64,000 bases of DNA from Toxorhynchites rutilus septentrionalis (GCF_029784135.1 NC_073744.1:33114939-33178938), one strand, 5' to 3'. Positions 22,440 to 34,270 are shown, counted from the first letter of the stretch. Translations and numbers: made by a program. The notes: generated by a model not told the origin, from the sequence alone.

Positions 22440-23990
22440 ACAACGAATCCATCTCGACAACAACATCCTAGCAACCAGTACTTCGAAACGGGAGCAAAAA
22501 AAGGAATTAATCAATCATACACAAAACAGCGAGTTTTACCCCCGCAACTCTCTAGAAGAGCAATCTTCATTAGGAACTCTTTGACCTCCCACATATACAC
22601 ACACGTGAACCTCAATTGCAAATGTTCCACGGCGACGGCCACCGGTACTTTCCTCAGGTCCCCTCCCCCACCACATCAACAAAAAAACCAAGCGAACGAA
22701 CTTTTTGTGCTAATGCTGCTCCAGGAAAACAATCATCTCAAGCTCAAGTTCTGCTCGCTTCCTCTTCCTGTGCTTCTCGGGGGGAGGTTGGCCCGTAGGC
22801 ATCACACCCACTCACACCCCATCCGCTGGCAAGCAACCAACCAAGTCATATAAACAGTACGTGGATAATTGCTTCCCGGACCACTTTTTTACCTTTGTCG
22901 TGACGAGATCTGCAAGTATGCTTCGAATCCCATCTAGAAATTTCACTCTCGAGTTATTGTTTTCCGTGTGGCACACGGTTTGTTGCAGCCCATTTTCCGC
23001 TTTGAAGCGTACGAAACCCAGGCTCCCAAGAGGTGAAGATAAGAGGTCCCACTTCTTGCCCTTCACCACCATTTATGCCGGTCTAATTGTACACTGTGAA
23101 TTGTCGTTTGACTTGTGTTCTTTTGTGTGTCGACATTCAGCTTCTTCACATCGTTCGACTGAAGAGCAATCTTTGGTTGTTTTGATATTTTCTTGCCACC
23201 ACTCAAGCATGAACTTTAATTAAAACAACAATCTCGCTTTAACGATTCATTATATTCCCATCGACAGGAGGGAAGCACATGTTTGCGTAGGCCACCCCCC
23301 TCAAAATCTAATCCAATTAACGAAACACAACACGATGCGTTATTGATGGGCCCCCCACAAGATGAGTCAGCTCGTAAAACTACCGACCGACCGACCAAAA
23401 CGGTTTCCAGAAAAGGTAAATAAATATTTATACAAGAGCAACTTCTCGATGATAATCGTAATTCCCCGAATGCGGACGGACACACATTGGTAGATACGGC
23501 GTCCTTGAGTATCCACCAACCCATATTGATGATGCACAAGGCGACAGCTCGTACCACCCCTCCCAAGGGGAGGCCGTTCATCGTAATAAGCGGTATTTGG
23601 TGTTTGAATTTTAGTACGGTCCTCATCGGATAGCTTTACGAGTGAACGGACGACGGAGAGGGGGTGCTCGTGGCGACTGTGGGACCGGACAGGGGCATAT
23701 TTTAGCACCAAGCTAAGTTCTTCCCAAGTGGCGGCGAACATCTCGCATGCGGTGCGAAGAGGTTGAACGAGGCAGAACAAGTTTGACGTGTGACCACAGA
23801 GTGCGCTAGAGGCGCACAGGTTGTAGTTACGGGCGAGCGAAAAGCAAAGAAGTTAATGAAAACAACAACAACCCCTAACCGATGTTTGACAGTGGCCGGT
23901 TGGAAGAAATCCCTGAAGATGTGCGTAATTATTCGATTTATCGGTTCGGCAAACAAAACGGACGTTCGAAGCTTTATACATTTCATAGCA
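22440..23990. other. Low-repeat DNA block, no gene recognised
   Basis: Composition is balanced with no shared repeats. Long frames overlap each other on the minus strand (23216-23626 and 23367-23780) and none has a recognisable domain. It could be host intron or regulatory DNA. Confidence 0.35.
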
Positions 23991-24316
23991 TGATACTACC
24001 GTTCCCTAGGTTCATATAAGTTGAAATTAGTATGACATGTTTATTCAGAGTAAGGTTTCTCGGAAATGTTATACTAATCAACTTCATTTATAAAGTAAGT
24101 TAACGTTAGTGATTTTATGTAGGCAAATAAGAAACGTCCATAAAAAGGGATAATCATTGTAGGGTAGTTTGAAAGCCACTGCCACAACTGGTACGGAGCA
24201 AAGATTTTATTGTTCTTTTGTTCGCTACTGACAGCCAATTAGGACACAACACATTTCCAATATTGATATTATATCTATCTATTGCAGCACTGCTCGAGTT
24301 TTTGTTATATATCTTT

Positions 24317-24360
24317 GACGTAGGACTACGTCTTTGATTTCTATATGGGGGGGGGTCACT
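24317..24360 (+). repeat. Left hairpin end of a hairpin-ended element, partner end not found
   Basis: CTTTGACGTAGGACTACGTC followed by TTTGATTTCTATATGGGGGG has the near-palindromic start of families A and B, preceded by a short T-run. I do not find a matching right end downstream, so the copy is truncated or its interior is unrelated. Confidence 0.55.
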
Positions 24361-24764
24361 CTACGAAAAATGTAACGTTTATTAAAAGTTTTCAAATTAC
24401 GCAGAATCGTTCTTACGATATATGTTATAATATGTACCATTAAACGGAAAATTTATCTAGCAATTTTTCCGCCTGAGGCGGAAATAATAAAACAAGTGAA
24501 CAATTTATCAAATAAAAGAGGTATGTTTTGCGAGAGGATGCGAAGGTGAATCATGTATTATACATTCTTTCTTTCAACTTCGTTCCCATGACTGTTATAT
24601 GCAACACAAAATTATGTGCAATAATTCGTTCTATCATATGTTGAAGAAATCAGATGCAAGATTTCATGCATCATTCAAATTTCATGCAAGATTTCATCAA
24701 AGCAACGAAGAAAGTGTCACCCATACAGTGATCGTTTGTTAATACGGCCAGAAAATCCGTGTCA

Positions 24765-24930
24765 TTATCGAATTTTACTCGCTAACTGGACTGCAAAACA
24801 ATAAAAGCAATACTTCAAATGGAAGATGACATCTATTATTGATACATAACTGCTTTGTAGTCCAGTTAACGTACGCCCTGTTATACATAAGTCAAGTTGA
24901 AGATAGTCCAGTTAGCGAATGACTTTTGTA
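24765..24930. repeat. Small inverted-repeat element, about 165 bp
   Basis: ACTCGCTAACTGGACT at the left and AGTCCAGTTAGCGAATGAC at the right are inverted copies, and a third copy of the motif (GTAGTCCAGTTAACG) lies inside near 24857. It is likely a MITE. The target duplication was not established. Confidence 0.5.
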
Positions 24931-26220
24931 TATGACGGGGTGACGAACATCTTACGCGAGTGTCTTCCGGGCAGCGGCAACATGGGCAATTGTACATCGA
25001 AAAATGATATCAATACTAGGAGGATGGCAGCGATTATCCTGCGAGAACTTATTGAGATCGGCATTAGATCGCATCACAAAAAAGAAACGAAATGATATAT
25101 CAATAATCTTCATGACTCATATTCATAATTCTCGGTGACTCAAATCATTCTATGATAGATTGAGCAGTAGAACCAATACGATTTGATTGTGATAGTCTGC
25201 AAACGCTCATTATTTCACCGAAAAAACTACAGCTCCCGATGCCTTAGAATAAGACTAATAATAGGAATAAGATAATTGAAAGAAATCACACTACCATAGC
25301 TATCCACTAAAAACAAAGCATCTTCATGATTTCATTTCTATTTTACCTCAAAATATCACGAAATCGTAACTATTTTCAACTTGTTTTTTTTGTTTCTCCC
25401 CCATAAACTTCATATTCAATGTAATCAATGACGATATATATATTTTTTTTGTTTACCAATCCACATGTACATCATCTACCATTCTACCCTGTTATGTGTC
25501 ACACTGATATTCTTTAATCATTTTTAGTTAGACAGTTGAACTTCCTGCCAGAAACTTTTTTTTTCGTTACAAACCGTTTGACGGTAATGAGTACATATAA
25601 CAAACGGCCCTTTTCAGGGCTACTATTTGGAATTTCAAAAGAATAAAACAGTTTTCTGAACAATGAAAAGAATTATATTAAAAAAAAACACCTGTTCTGA
25701 ACAATCGGAGTCAAAATTAAATAGAAGGAATATTTTTCAAGTAATTTATTTTTATTAACTTATAATATCAATATCAAAATCAATAAAATATTACTTATAA
25801 AGCCACCTCAACGTTGAAATATTGATAAGTTAATAAGAAAAACGTTGTTACATATGCAACTATTATTCAATACTTCAAGGTATTTTTTATTTGAAAAACG
25901 AATTTGGTAAGAAAGTGTTCGTAATTGTAACTTTACGATGTATTTTTATGATTATAAGCAACTATAAAATCAGTTTCTAGTGATAGTTGGATGGTACCAC
26001 TACGTTCAGAAAAGCACTTTTTTCCTACTTTTTTTTCAGTTTCGCTGCACGTCAGACGGATTCTTCTGTGAAAACAATTTCGATCATGTGGGGCCATTAA
26101 GCAATCAAACAGAACACTAAAGCAGAATATAGTGACCAAAAGACGTGCCCGGAAGTTGTACAATAGCTTCTTGCGAAGTACGAAGGATGCATTCTTATTT
26201 TCTCATTCCTCATGGAATTA
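24931..26220. other. AT-rich DNA without recognisable features
   Basis: I see homopolymer runs and simple AT-rich sequence but no paired ends, coding frames with domains or known repeats. A short minus frame at 25933-26163 is not recognisable. Confidence 0.3.
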
Positions 26221-26802
26221 GAATTGAAGAATTAGAGAATTAGAGAATTAAAGAATTAGAGAATTAAAGAATTAAAGAATTAGAGAATTAAAGAATTAAA
26301 GAATTAGAGAATTAAAGAATTAGAGAATTAAAGAATTAAAGAATTAAATAATTAGAGAATTAACGAATTAGAGAATTAAAGAATTAAAGAATTAGAGAAT
26401 TAGAGAATTAGAGAATTAGAGAATTAGAGAATTAGAGAATTAGAGAATTAGAGAATTAGAGAATTAGAGAATTAGAGAATTAGAGAATTAGAGAATTAGA
26501 GAATTAGAGAATTAGAGAATTAGAGAATTAGAGAATTAGAGAATTAGAGAATTAGAGAATTAGAGAATTAGAGAATTAGAGAATTAGAGAATTAGAGAAT
26601 TAGAGAATTAGAGAATTAGAGAATTAGAGAATTAGAGAATTAGAGAATTAGAGAATTAGAGAATTAGAGAATTAGAGAATTAGAGAATTAGAGAATTAGA
26701 GAATTAGAGAATTAGAGAATTAGAGAATTAGAGAATTAGAGAATTAGAGAATTAAAGAATTAAAGAATTAAAGAATTAAAGAATTAAAGAATTAAAGAAT
26801 TT
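26221..26802. repeat. Array of an 8-bp unit, GAATTAGA and GAATTAAA variants
   Basis: About 70 tandem units of GAATTAGA. The central part (about 26390-26750) is almost purely GAATTAGA. The left flank mixes GAATTAGA and GAATTAAA, with one TAAATAATTAG and one AACGAATTAG variant, and the right flank (26750-26800) is a run of GAATTAAA. Such a pattern is typical of an array still expanding by slippage or unequal exchange in its middle. It abuts the truncated inner end of the hairpin-ended element at 26820-27356. Confidence 0.97.
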
Positions 26803-26819
26803 AAGAGTGAGTATAAAAG

Positions 26820-27356
26820 TACTCGCAGTTTGTATTTATTTACGATACAAATTTCCCTACGCTCCATGGATTTGAAGTCTGTGTCAGGGAAACGCATTTT
26901 AATCGGAACAAAAATACCCCCGACTTTCATGTGTTTGCAATGCCGATTTCTCCAACACTGCTTGGTTTTTAAGTCTGTCTTAGGGAACACATTTCGGTGA
27001 GAACAAAAATCCCCATATTTTCATGTATTTGCAATGCCGATTTCCCCAAGGCTGCTTGGTTATGATGGCTGTGTTGGGGAAACCGTAAATCGGGCCAATC
27101 AAAACGAGGTAGTTAGGGCGTTTAGATAACGCTTAACATTTTACAGTTATTGAATTGTTTATCTAATGAAAAATTACATTTCATTAATTGCGATAGATGC
27201 GTAGAAATATTCCCTATCAATTAATGCAAACATCTTTCCGATACAGTAAAATGTTCGAGTTATAAGCATTCGGAATCTTTCATTTTTTCTTGCATGTTCT
27301 CTGTTTATGTTTTCATATTACCCCCCGTATACTCCGGTTAGACGTAGTCCCACGTC
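26820..27356 (-). mobile_element. Hairpin-ended element (family B), minus strand, inner end truncated
   Basis: Read on the minus strand it begins GACGTGGGACTACGTC at 27356 and shares with 4406 the CTAACCGGAGTATACGG segment, the AAGCGTTATCTAAACGCCC stretch and about three ~100-bp units with CCAAGCAG and GGCATTGCAAA. The right end is missing; the copy runs into the 8-bp array. Its left end sits in the A-run of a SINE tail, so it inserted into an existing SINE. Confidence 0.65.
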
Positions 27357-27420
27357 AAAAATGACACAAGTGATATTAGGTTGAGCCGCCGAAGTTCCTC
27401 TAGGAACATTGTGTCACCTA
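27357..27420 (+). repeat. 3' end fragment of a Feilai-like SINE
   Basis: AAAAATGACACAAGTGATATTAGG-like sequence followed by GCCGAAGTTCCTCTAGGAAC matches the 3' part of the SINE at 33983. The 5' half is absent, because the hairpin-ended element at 26820-27356 now abuts it. Confidence 0.65.
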
Positions 27421-29388
27421 GGAATCCAAATCATTATCTACAATCACGGTATGGGAAATTTGGCATCTATCTTAATATAAAAATAATTTTTATTCCTCAT
27501 TTCGAACTTAATTCTGCACACGATAGTCGGTCTGGATGAAACTTGTAGTAGCAGTTCTTTGAGGACGTGTATACAATGTGCTGTCAGAGGATTCCGGTTT
27601 AAACCATAAGAGATGTTCTCAGTGGCGCCCAGATTTACTTTTAGACAGATTTCTAGCTTCAAGCTTCAAGTACCGATTCACCTTAGGATAATAAGTTTTA
27701 GAGACATTACTAAGCTAAATTTTCTTTGCGTAGTTGATCAGCTTCCGCTAGATTGAACTGCATGCAGGAACACTACCAAATTGAAACAGTACCATGTTTT
27801 CCCCCCTAACTACACACATCTTCGAATTTGCATTCGAATGTTCGTCTAACAAGATTAATATGTCTACAACGGCTTCTCTCTCTTCGTCACCGTTGAGTCT
27901 GAAGAAAAGTGAGAGAAAACCCGGAACCGTAAACCTATCCACACCGGTCGATAACTCCATTCCCGTCGAACCGTGCAAACATTCTTTCTGCCACTCGAAA
28001 ATCACTTCCAAATCGAATGGAACAAGATTTGGACAGTCTCCAAAGTGACGGTCTTTCATGCCATAAAGACGACAAACATGCATACACATACACACACTCA
28101 CACAGAAGAAAACAAATGCATCGCCCCGCTCGAAGCGGCCCTCCGCTACGGTCCACATTTGTGTATGTCCCAAAATCCGCCTAAAGAGCAGCAGTGGACT
28201 ATCCATGGCACTTGAGCCACTCCAAAGCTCTATCCCTACTTTGGGCACTTCCTGGCTGAAAGCATGGCCCACAGAGGAAGGCAAAACGAGCTGAAAAAAG
28301 GTAAAAAAACACACAAAAAAGCACCCGAGAAGCATAACGTATCAGGGAAATTTATTTACGTAATATGCAAATGAAATTTTCACTCGTCCATTGTTTCGTC
28401 TCCCCGTAGTAGTAAATTATGGCTGTTTGTTTTGAGGGGTATAAGCGCGGGCCTGGTCTGGGTCCAGGAGTCCTTTCGTTCGCTTGTTGCCAAAAGGGAT
28501 TGTTGCTCCCACCGGGACGGTGCGCACCGAACGGAATTGGAACTTTTATTTCGTGTTGTTTGTTTTTTGGCCGTATTCTGGTCTCTGCTGCAGGCCCCGG
28601 TAGTGGTGAGTGGTTGCGGTTGAAGGTCGTTTGAATTATTGTCGTGATTTGCTGGTTATTTCCCGCTCCCCTGCGGGCGGGTGCGGGGGTGAAGGATGCT
28701 AGACAGCTACACATCGGTACTCGCGACATAAAGCGCGCCGATTGTTCCCAAGATTTTCTAATTTACATCGAAACAGCTGACGGCCTTTGCTTCGCGTAAT
28801 TGCTTTCCCGCCTGTAGCGTCGTTTTAACAACCAGCCGTTATTAATACATAATCTCAACTGATTCGCCCGGAGGGCCAAAGACCCAGCACCGTCACTGTC
28901 AGACGGGAAATTTGCACCGTGCTTCGCCAAGGGCCAGTGTTTGTGACAAAAGGGAGATGATATTGCCACAGTTTCCATAATCATTGCATCGCACCGCGAG
29001 GTTTTTTTAATTCGTTGGTTTTTTTTTGCGGAGGTTGTTTCATCACCCGAAATGATTCATTAACGGTAACGGAGGCTAGGTTGCTAGATGATTTTCTTTT
29101 CTCCATTTTTACGCGACCTACCTCTGATGCCCTTCGCAGAAGAGTGATGAAAGTGGTTGTCTGTGCGGGTCACACCGTGGCTTGTGTCACGAGAAAATAC
29201 GGAAGGTTGTAGAAACAGGATTAGGAAGGTGCTTCTCAGCTTTTTCGAAGATGTACTTGTTTAGTTTTTTCCTTCGTAAACTGACGGTGGATAATTTTTA
29301 AGTTGAGTCGTTGTTGAGTATTTCTGGTGCTCTATCGATTTTTTTGGTAAATGTTACCATTCGTATACAATTTAAAATTCATGATTAG
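27421..29388. other. Low-repeat DNA block, no gene recognised
   Basis: Composition is balanced with a GC-rich patch at 28430-28720. The longest frame (27748-28335 minus, 195 codons) is overlapped by frames in two other phases and has low-complexity, Phe- and Cys-rich content with no domain. An ATGCAAAT octamer-like string lies at 28366. It may be regulatory or intronic host DNA. Confidence 0.35.
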
Positions 29389-29457
29389 AAAGGGCCTGGC
29401 CGGGTAAGGGAGTAAAAAGTGACCCCAAACCAAATCACCAGTATGGCAAATATTGTA

Positions 29458-30695
29458 CAGGGTTTTCCTTTTCGGGCTTCCGAAAGTATACAGCCCTGCG
29501 CTGACAACCGTTTGACATAGCTGTCAACCAAAGCATCATATCGTTAGTTGAATGTCTGCCATTTTACAATATAGATCGTTTTAGCATCGCACAACGTGTT
29601 AATTTTGTTAAATTATACTATAAAAATGATGAAAAACCGGCAAATGTTTTTCGAGCATTACGGACGGATTTTGGTCGTCATGGACGGCCTACAGAGCACA
29701 CAATCGCTAATGTAGTGCGTAAATTCGAACAAACTGGATCCGTAGCGGATATTGTGAAACCTGTGCATAATCGTAATGTGCGTTCGGCCGAAAATATTGC
29801 TGCTGTTGCTGCCAGTGTGGAGGATGACCCGAATGTTTCGATTCCACGGCGATTTGCACTTACACATTCCACATTTGGATTTGCACTTACACTCATATAA
29901 AGTCCAACTGGTACAAAAATTAGAGCGTGGTGATCATGGAATGCGTCGGGCATAAGTCGATTGGGTGAACGAACAACAGCAGCAAAATGCTGAATTTTCG
30001 CATCAAATTTTCTTCAGCGATGAGAACACCCAAAATTTCCGTATATGGGGCTCAGAAAATCCACACGTGATTGTTGAGAGGTCATTGCATCTGCCAAAAG
30101 TCACTGTTTGGTGCGCATTATGGTCTGGTGGAGTCATCGGGCCGTATTTCTTTGAAAATGAGGACGGCGAGACGGTAACTGTGAATGGTGAGCGCTATGG
30201 CCGCATGTTTTGCCACAAATTGAAGATATGAATACGGATGACATGTGGTTTCAGCAAGACGGCGCCACATGCCACACAACAAGACCGAACATGGCCATAT
30301 TGCGAACGAAATTTGAGGGACGCATAATTTCGGGTTTTTGTGATGCCAATTAGCCGTCCAGATCATGCGATTTGATCCCGCTAGACTTTTTTTTGTGGGG
30401 TTATGCGAAAGACCGTGTCTATGCCAACTCTCCGCAAACTCTTGAACATTTGAAAGACAACATTCGTGAAGTTATGACCGAGATACCGCTCCATATGTAC
30501 CGAAAAGTCATCGAAAATTACCTGTTCCGGATCAAGGTGTGCGAGGAAGCCCTAGGTGGACATTTGAATGATGTTGTATTTCACACATAATGGCATAAAC
30601 CAAACTTTAATTTGAAATAAAACTTTAATCGAAATTCGAATTCTAAGTGTGTTTTATTTCAATTTACTTTCGGAATTTAAAGTTGGAAAACCCTG
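29458..30695 (+). mobile_element. Mariner-like transposon inserted in a foldback arm
   Basis: The ends are CAGGGTTTTCC and GGAAAACCCTG with flanking TA (29456-29457 and 30696-30697). Removing it restores ATATTGTA-AATAAG, which matches uninterrupted copies of the foldback (AATGTTGTAAAGGG at 31095). The insertion is therefore precise and younger than the foldback. Length is 1238 bp. Confidence 0.88.
29552..30589 (+). pseudogene. Mariner-like transposase (DUF4817-type N-terminus), multiply broken
   Basis: It starts at ATG 29552 (MSAILQYRSF), with stops soon after. The N-terminal segment includes VKLYYKNDEKPANVFRALR and KFEQTGSVADI, as in transposases annotated DUF4817. Catalytic-region remnants are IFFSDENTQNFRIWGSENPH, WFQQDGATCHTTR and RSCDLIPLDFFLWGY, with a TAG just before PSRSCD. 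Frame changes occur near 29897 and 30225, and a piece is missing before the first Asp motif. The C-terminus (30372-30590) is intact in frame. It is non-functional. Confidence 0.85.
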
Positions 30696-31025
30696 TATAT
30701 TGTAAATAAGAAATTTTGGCGGTTTTTTTGAACTCCTATGTGGTAGTGTTTATTGTGAAAAATGTACTTTTTCGTTTATTTCACACCAACCTCAAGAGAT
30801 TCGAGATAAAAATTTGAAAAAATACTTAATGTATTTTTTTTTGTAAATTATCAAAAAAAAAATTTATCAGAAATTAAAGTACTAAAAAAATATTGAAATT
30901 CTGATTTTTTTTTATTTAGATATTCAGTACTACTCTAGTTCATATTTAAATGTGTTCCTACGGCTTTTCTGGATATGTGTGACTTTTTTCAGTGTTGCGC
31001 GGTATAAATAATATTTTTTCTATTT

Positions 31026-32292
31026 TTGCAAAGGGTCTGGCTGGGTAATGGAGCAAAAAGTGCCCCCAAACCAAATCGCCAGCTGTATGGAAAATGTTGT
31101 AAAGGGTACTAAATAAAACATCTGGGCAGTAGCACAATATGTTTGAGTCCTTATATGGTACACCATAGGATCTATGGTGAAAATGCACCTTTTCGTTTTA
31201 TTTTTCACGCCATTCTCAAGCAACTAAGAAAAAATACTGAAAGTACATCTTACTAAGGTGTATCGATAAATATCTTCATACAATTTTTTCATCAAAAAAT
31301 CTAATAATAATAAAAAAATAAATACGCGGTACAAAAAAATTATATATTTTCTGACTTTTCGAAATTAAAAAAAAAATCCTTCGAGACCCACTTCTGCTCT
31401 TATTTTTAGTTAAATGCGTTCGTATGTATCTTTTTTTTCTACATGTGGCGTAATTTTTTCCTGAATTTTGAAGAACATTGCTAGGCACAAAAATAATTTT
31501 CTTCATCATCATTATTTTTATTCTCTTGAATTCTCGATTATTTTATTGTATTCGTGGTTTTAAATTGTAAGGTTAAAATAAAAAAATAATGATACTTTGG
31601 TTTTTTAAATCCAAAGTAATCTCATATAATTTAAGATACGAGAAAAAAAATCTTTGTACCACACAATGCTCTAAATATACCGACAAAATTTAGACTCATA
31701 AAATACAAAATTTAAATGAATATTAGAGCAGTACTGAGTCTCTAAATTCAAAATAAATTAAAAATGTCCAAAGGCCAAAACATTTTTTTTTCGCGCATTC
31801 CTCTTAAAAACCCAAGGAAAAATTACGTTACATGTGGAAAAAACAGCAGATACGAACTTATTGAAATAAAATTAGAGCAAAAGTGGGTCTCAAAGTAATT
31901 TTTTTTTCAAAATTTCGAAAAAAAATATATATATATATAATTTTTTTTGTACCGCGAAAAACACTCTAAAAATTCTGAAAAAAAACACATATACACAAAA
32001 AAAAGGCGTGGGAAGAAATTTGAATACAAACTAGAATAGTACTGAATCTCAAAATAAAGTAAGATGTACTTTCAGTGTTTTTTTTCATATTGTTGTCTCA
32101 AAGCTATTGAGAGAAAAAAATAAACGAAAAGATGCATTTTTCACCATAGATCCTATGTTGTACCATATAAGAACTCAAATATATGGTACTACTGTCAAAA
32201 TTTCTTTTTATGTACCCTATACAATATTTTCCATACAGCTGTTAATTGGGTTTGGGGGCACATTTTACTCCCTTATCCAGCCAGACCCTTTG
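31026..32292. repeat. Inner foldback unit nested in the outer one
   Basis: CAAAGGGTCTGGCTGGGTAA at 31026 is mirrored by TTATCCAGCCAGACCCTTTG ending near 32292. Arm blocks match in inverted order: CCATAGGATCTATGGTG (31165) against CACCATAGATCCTATG (32140), and CTGAAAGTACATCTTAC (31238) against TAAGATGTACTTTCAG (32060). The loop (31350-32000) is AT-rich and non-coding. Confidence 0.75.
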
Positions 32293-32863
32293 GAAATATA
32301 AAAAATATATATTTTGTACCGAGCAACACTGAAAAAAAATCTGAAAAAATAACACATATCAAGAAAAGACGTTGAAACACATTTCAATATGAATTATAGT
32401 AGTACTGAATCTTTAAACCACAAAAAAAAATCAATATTTTTTTTAGTACTTCAATTTTTGATATTTTTTTTTTGATAATTTTTCTTGATACACCGTAGTA
32501 AGATGCACACTCAGTATTTTTTTTTCAAATTTTTATCTCGAAGCTTTTGAGAATGATGTGAAATAAACGAAAAAGTTCGTTCTGCACTATAGATTCTATG
32601 TTAAACCACATAGTAGTTCAAAAAAAAACCGCCAAAATTTCTTTTTTAATATCCTTTACAATATTCGCCAGCTGGTGATTTGGTTTGGGGCACTTTCTAC
32701 TCCCTTACCCGGCCAGGCCCTTTATGTAAACATTGTTGATGAACTTCTCATAATGATTCTGGACACGGCACCAGATATGTCAATTTTTGAGTAAACCTTT
32801 TTTACGTAGATTTGAAATGTCACCCAGCATCTTTTCAATTAGACATATACAGTCATTCCATGC

Positions 32864-33075
32864 ATGCTCCCGTGGCCGAGTGGTTACCGTCCTAGCTAAC
32901 ATGCCGGGGGTTCGGGTTCGATTCCTGTTCTGGCCGGGGTAATTTATCGTCAAAGAAAACTCCTCCGACTTGCACTGTGGTCACGCGTATTCTAGAGCTT
33001 GCCACTCAGAATGCATTCAAGGCGTGTTATTTGACATAGAAATCTCAACTAAGTACTAATAACAATGACACAAGC
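32864..33075 (+). mobile_element. Feilai-like SINE, 3'-truncated
   Basis: A-box TGGCCGAGTGGTTA and B-box GGGTTCGATTCCT are present, and the body ends at AACAATGACACAAG without the usual CTCTAGGAACGTT end. The flanks share CATTCCATGC (32854-32863 and 33076-33085). The right flank is also the natural start of a foldback arm fragment, so the duplication is plausible but not certain. Confidence 0.75.
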
Positions 33076-33310
33076 CATTCCATGCCAAAACGTTATATTG
33101 TTTCTCAGATTTCGGCAAAAATTGATGGTATCGATCCTTATCACAAAATATTAGACCCGTATTTTTTATGAGGGTGCCCGTTTCCATTTTAGGATGTTCC
33201 GAAAAATCACTTTTTTCCAAAAGGCATTTTTAAAAAAACTCTTCTGGACTACTGGACCGATACAAATAATCGACATATCAAATTCAAGCCAATGAGGTAT
33301 GTCCTCTGTT
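33076..33310. repeat. Foldback arm fragment (8424-12417 family)
   Basis: CATTCCATGCCAAAACG, TTATCACAAAATATTAGACC, GAGGGTGCCCGTTTCCATTT and TCGACATATCAAATTCAAGC follow the same order as one arm of the foldback at 8424-12417. It is a single arm. Confidence 0.65.
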
Positions 33311-33415
33311 GTACTTGGAAAAAAAGCAGATTATCGACTAACAATGTTAAAGCCAATCAAATGTGACTTGTGCTTGGGGTCAATGTCTTGAATCCTCGAT
33401 TCAATCTAATTTTGT

Positions 33416-33560
33416 TCCACCAGAGTACGAATATGAGTTTGAGTCAATTTTCATATAGTCGCACATACATTCGCTATTCTTGGAGAAATAAAAACAGATA
33501 GCAAACCTTTCAACTCTCATATGACACTATGACTTCATCGAAATAGAATGTTCCGAATCC
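33416..33560. repeat. Dispersed repeat shared with 21100-21240
   Basis: This is the second copy of the block with TACGAATATGAG, GCACATACATTCGC and TATGACACTATGACTT. The type is unknown. Confidence 0.6.
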
Positions 33561-33644
33561 TTGTTTACGACTTTTAAAAGAAGGGAAAAGAGATTGGCAT
33601 GGTGGAGTACGAATACGAGTTTTTATCACTGGGGGAAAAAAATT

Positions 33645-33817
33645 ACACACCAGCGGATTGTAATGTATAGCATATCAAACGAATCTTAGGGAATTCCCGA
33701 TTCGTTTGGTACGCGAATCGTCAAAATCCGTTGGCAGCAGAAATAGTTATTAACATTAACTTTATTTCACAAAATCGTGACCTGTTTTCTGATTTGGTGA
33801 CCTTAATGCAAGACGTC
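33645..33817 (-). repeat. Left-end fragment of a family A hairpin-ended element
   Basis: Read on the minus strand: GACGTCTTGCATTAAGG, then TCACCAAATCAGAAAACAGG and GATATGCTATACATTACAAT, matching the left ends at 37810 and 56573. The hairpin itself has lost its middle (GACGTC-TTGC), and the rest of the element is absent. Confidence 0.65.
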
Positions 33818-33982
33818 AAAAACTGATCGTCATTTAAATTGACCATAGAATAATATACATTTTGGCTCCCCGAATTGTTCTTGCTATGCCTTCCATTCAG
33901 CCCGCATCAATAGCATTTGTGCAATATCAGTGTCGGTCGCAGCTCAACTAGAATTTAGTTACATGTCGTAAATCATCCAAAA

Positions 33983-34257
33983 TTGTGCTCCCGTGGCCGA
34001 GTGGTTAGCGTCATAACTAACATGCCGGGTGTTCGGGTTCGATTCCCGTTCTGGTCGGGGGAATTTTTCGTCAAAGAAATTTCCTCCGACTTGCACTGTG
34101 ATCACGCGTATTCTAGAGCTTGCCACTCAGAATGCATTCAAGGCATGTTATTTGGCATAGAAATCTCAACTAAGTACTAATAAAAATGACGCAAGTAATA
34201 CTACGTTGAGACGGCGAAGTTCCTCTAGGAACGTTAGTGCCATTGAAGAAGAAGAAG
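33983..34257 (+). mobile_element. Feilai-like SINE, full length with 13-bp target duplication
   Basis: It starts TTGTGCTCCCGTGGCCGAGT; A-box TGGCCGAGTGGTTAG and B-box GGGTTCGATTCCC are intact. It ends GCCATTGAAGAAGAAGAAG. The flanks share AAATCATCCAAAA (33970-33982 and 34258-34270). Nearly identical to the minus-strand copy at 42554-42829, so recent activity is likely. A short frame over it (33983-34180) is not a gene. Confidence 0.9.
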
Positions 34258-34270
34258 AAATCATCCAAAA

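Larger units (their letters stand above)
29389..32723. mobile_element. Foldback element with concentric inverted arms, outer unit
   Basis: AAGGGCCTGGCCGGGTAAGG at 29389 is mirrored by CCTTACCCGGCCAGGCCCTT ending at 32722. The outer arms carry CCCCAAACCAAATCACCAG, a GGAAAATATTGTA-like string and an AAAAACCGCC motif. Inside lies a second, similar foldback (31026-32292). A mariner-like element was inserted in the left outer arm (29458-30695). A related unit is at 55964-59943. No protein is encoded by the foldback itself. Confidence 0.75.

Noticed and set aside
26221..26802. CRISPR-like or satellite array with spacers
   Set aside because: The units are 8 bp with no spacers; it is a simple minisatellite in a eukaryotic genome.
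27748..28335. 195-codon minus-strand open frame as a possible gene
   Set aside because: It overlaps frames on both strands, has no recognisable domain, and lies in DNA whose GC content makes chance frames long.
33983..34180. Small protein starting MCSRGRVVSV, also seen on the minus strand at 42833
   Set aside because: It is a translation of the tRNA-like SINE; the repeat explains its occurrence twice.
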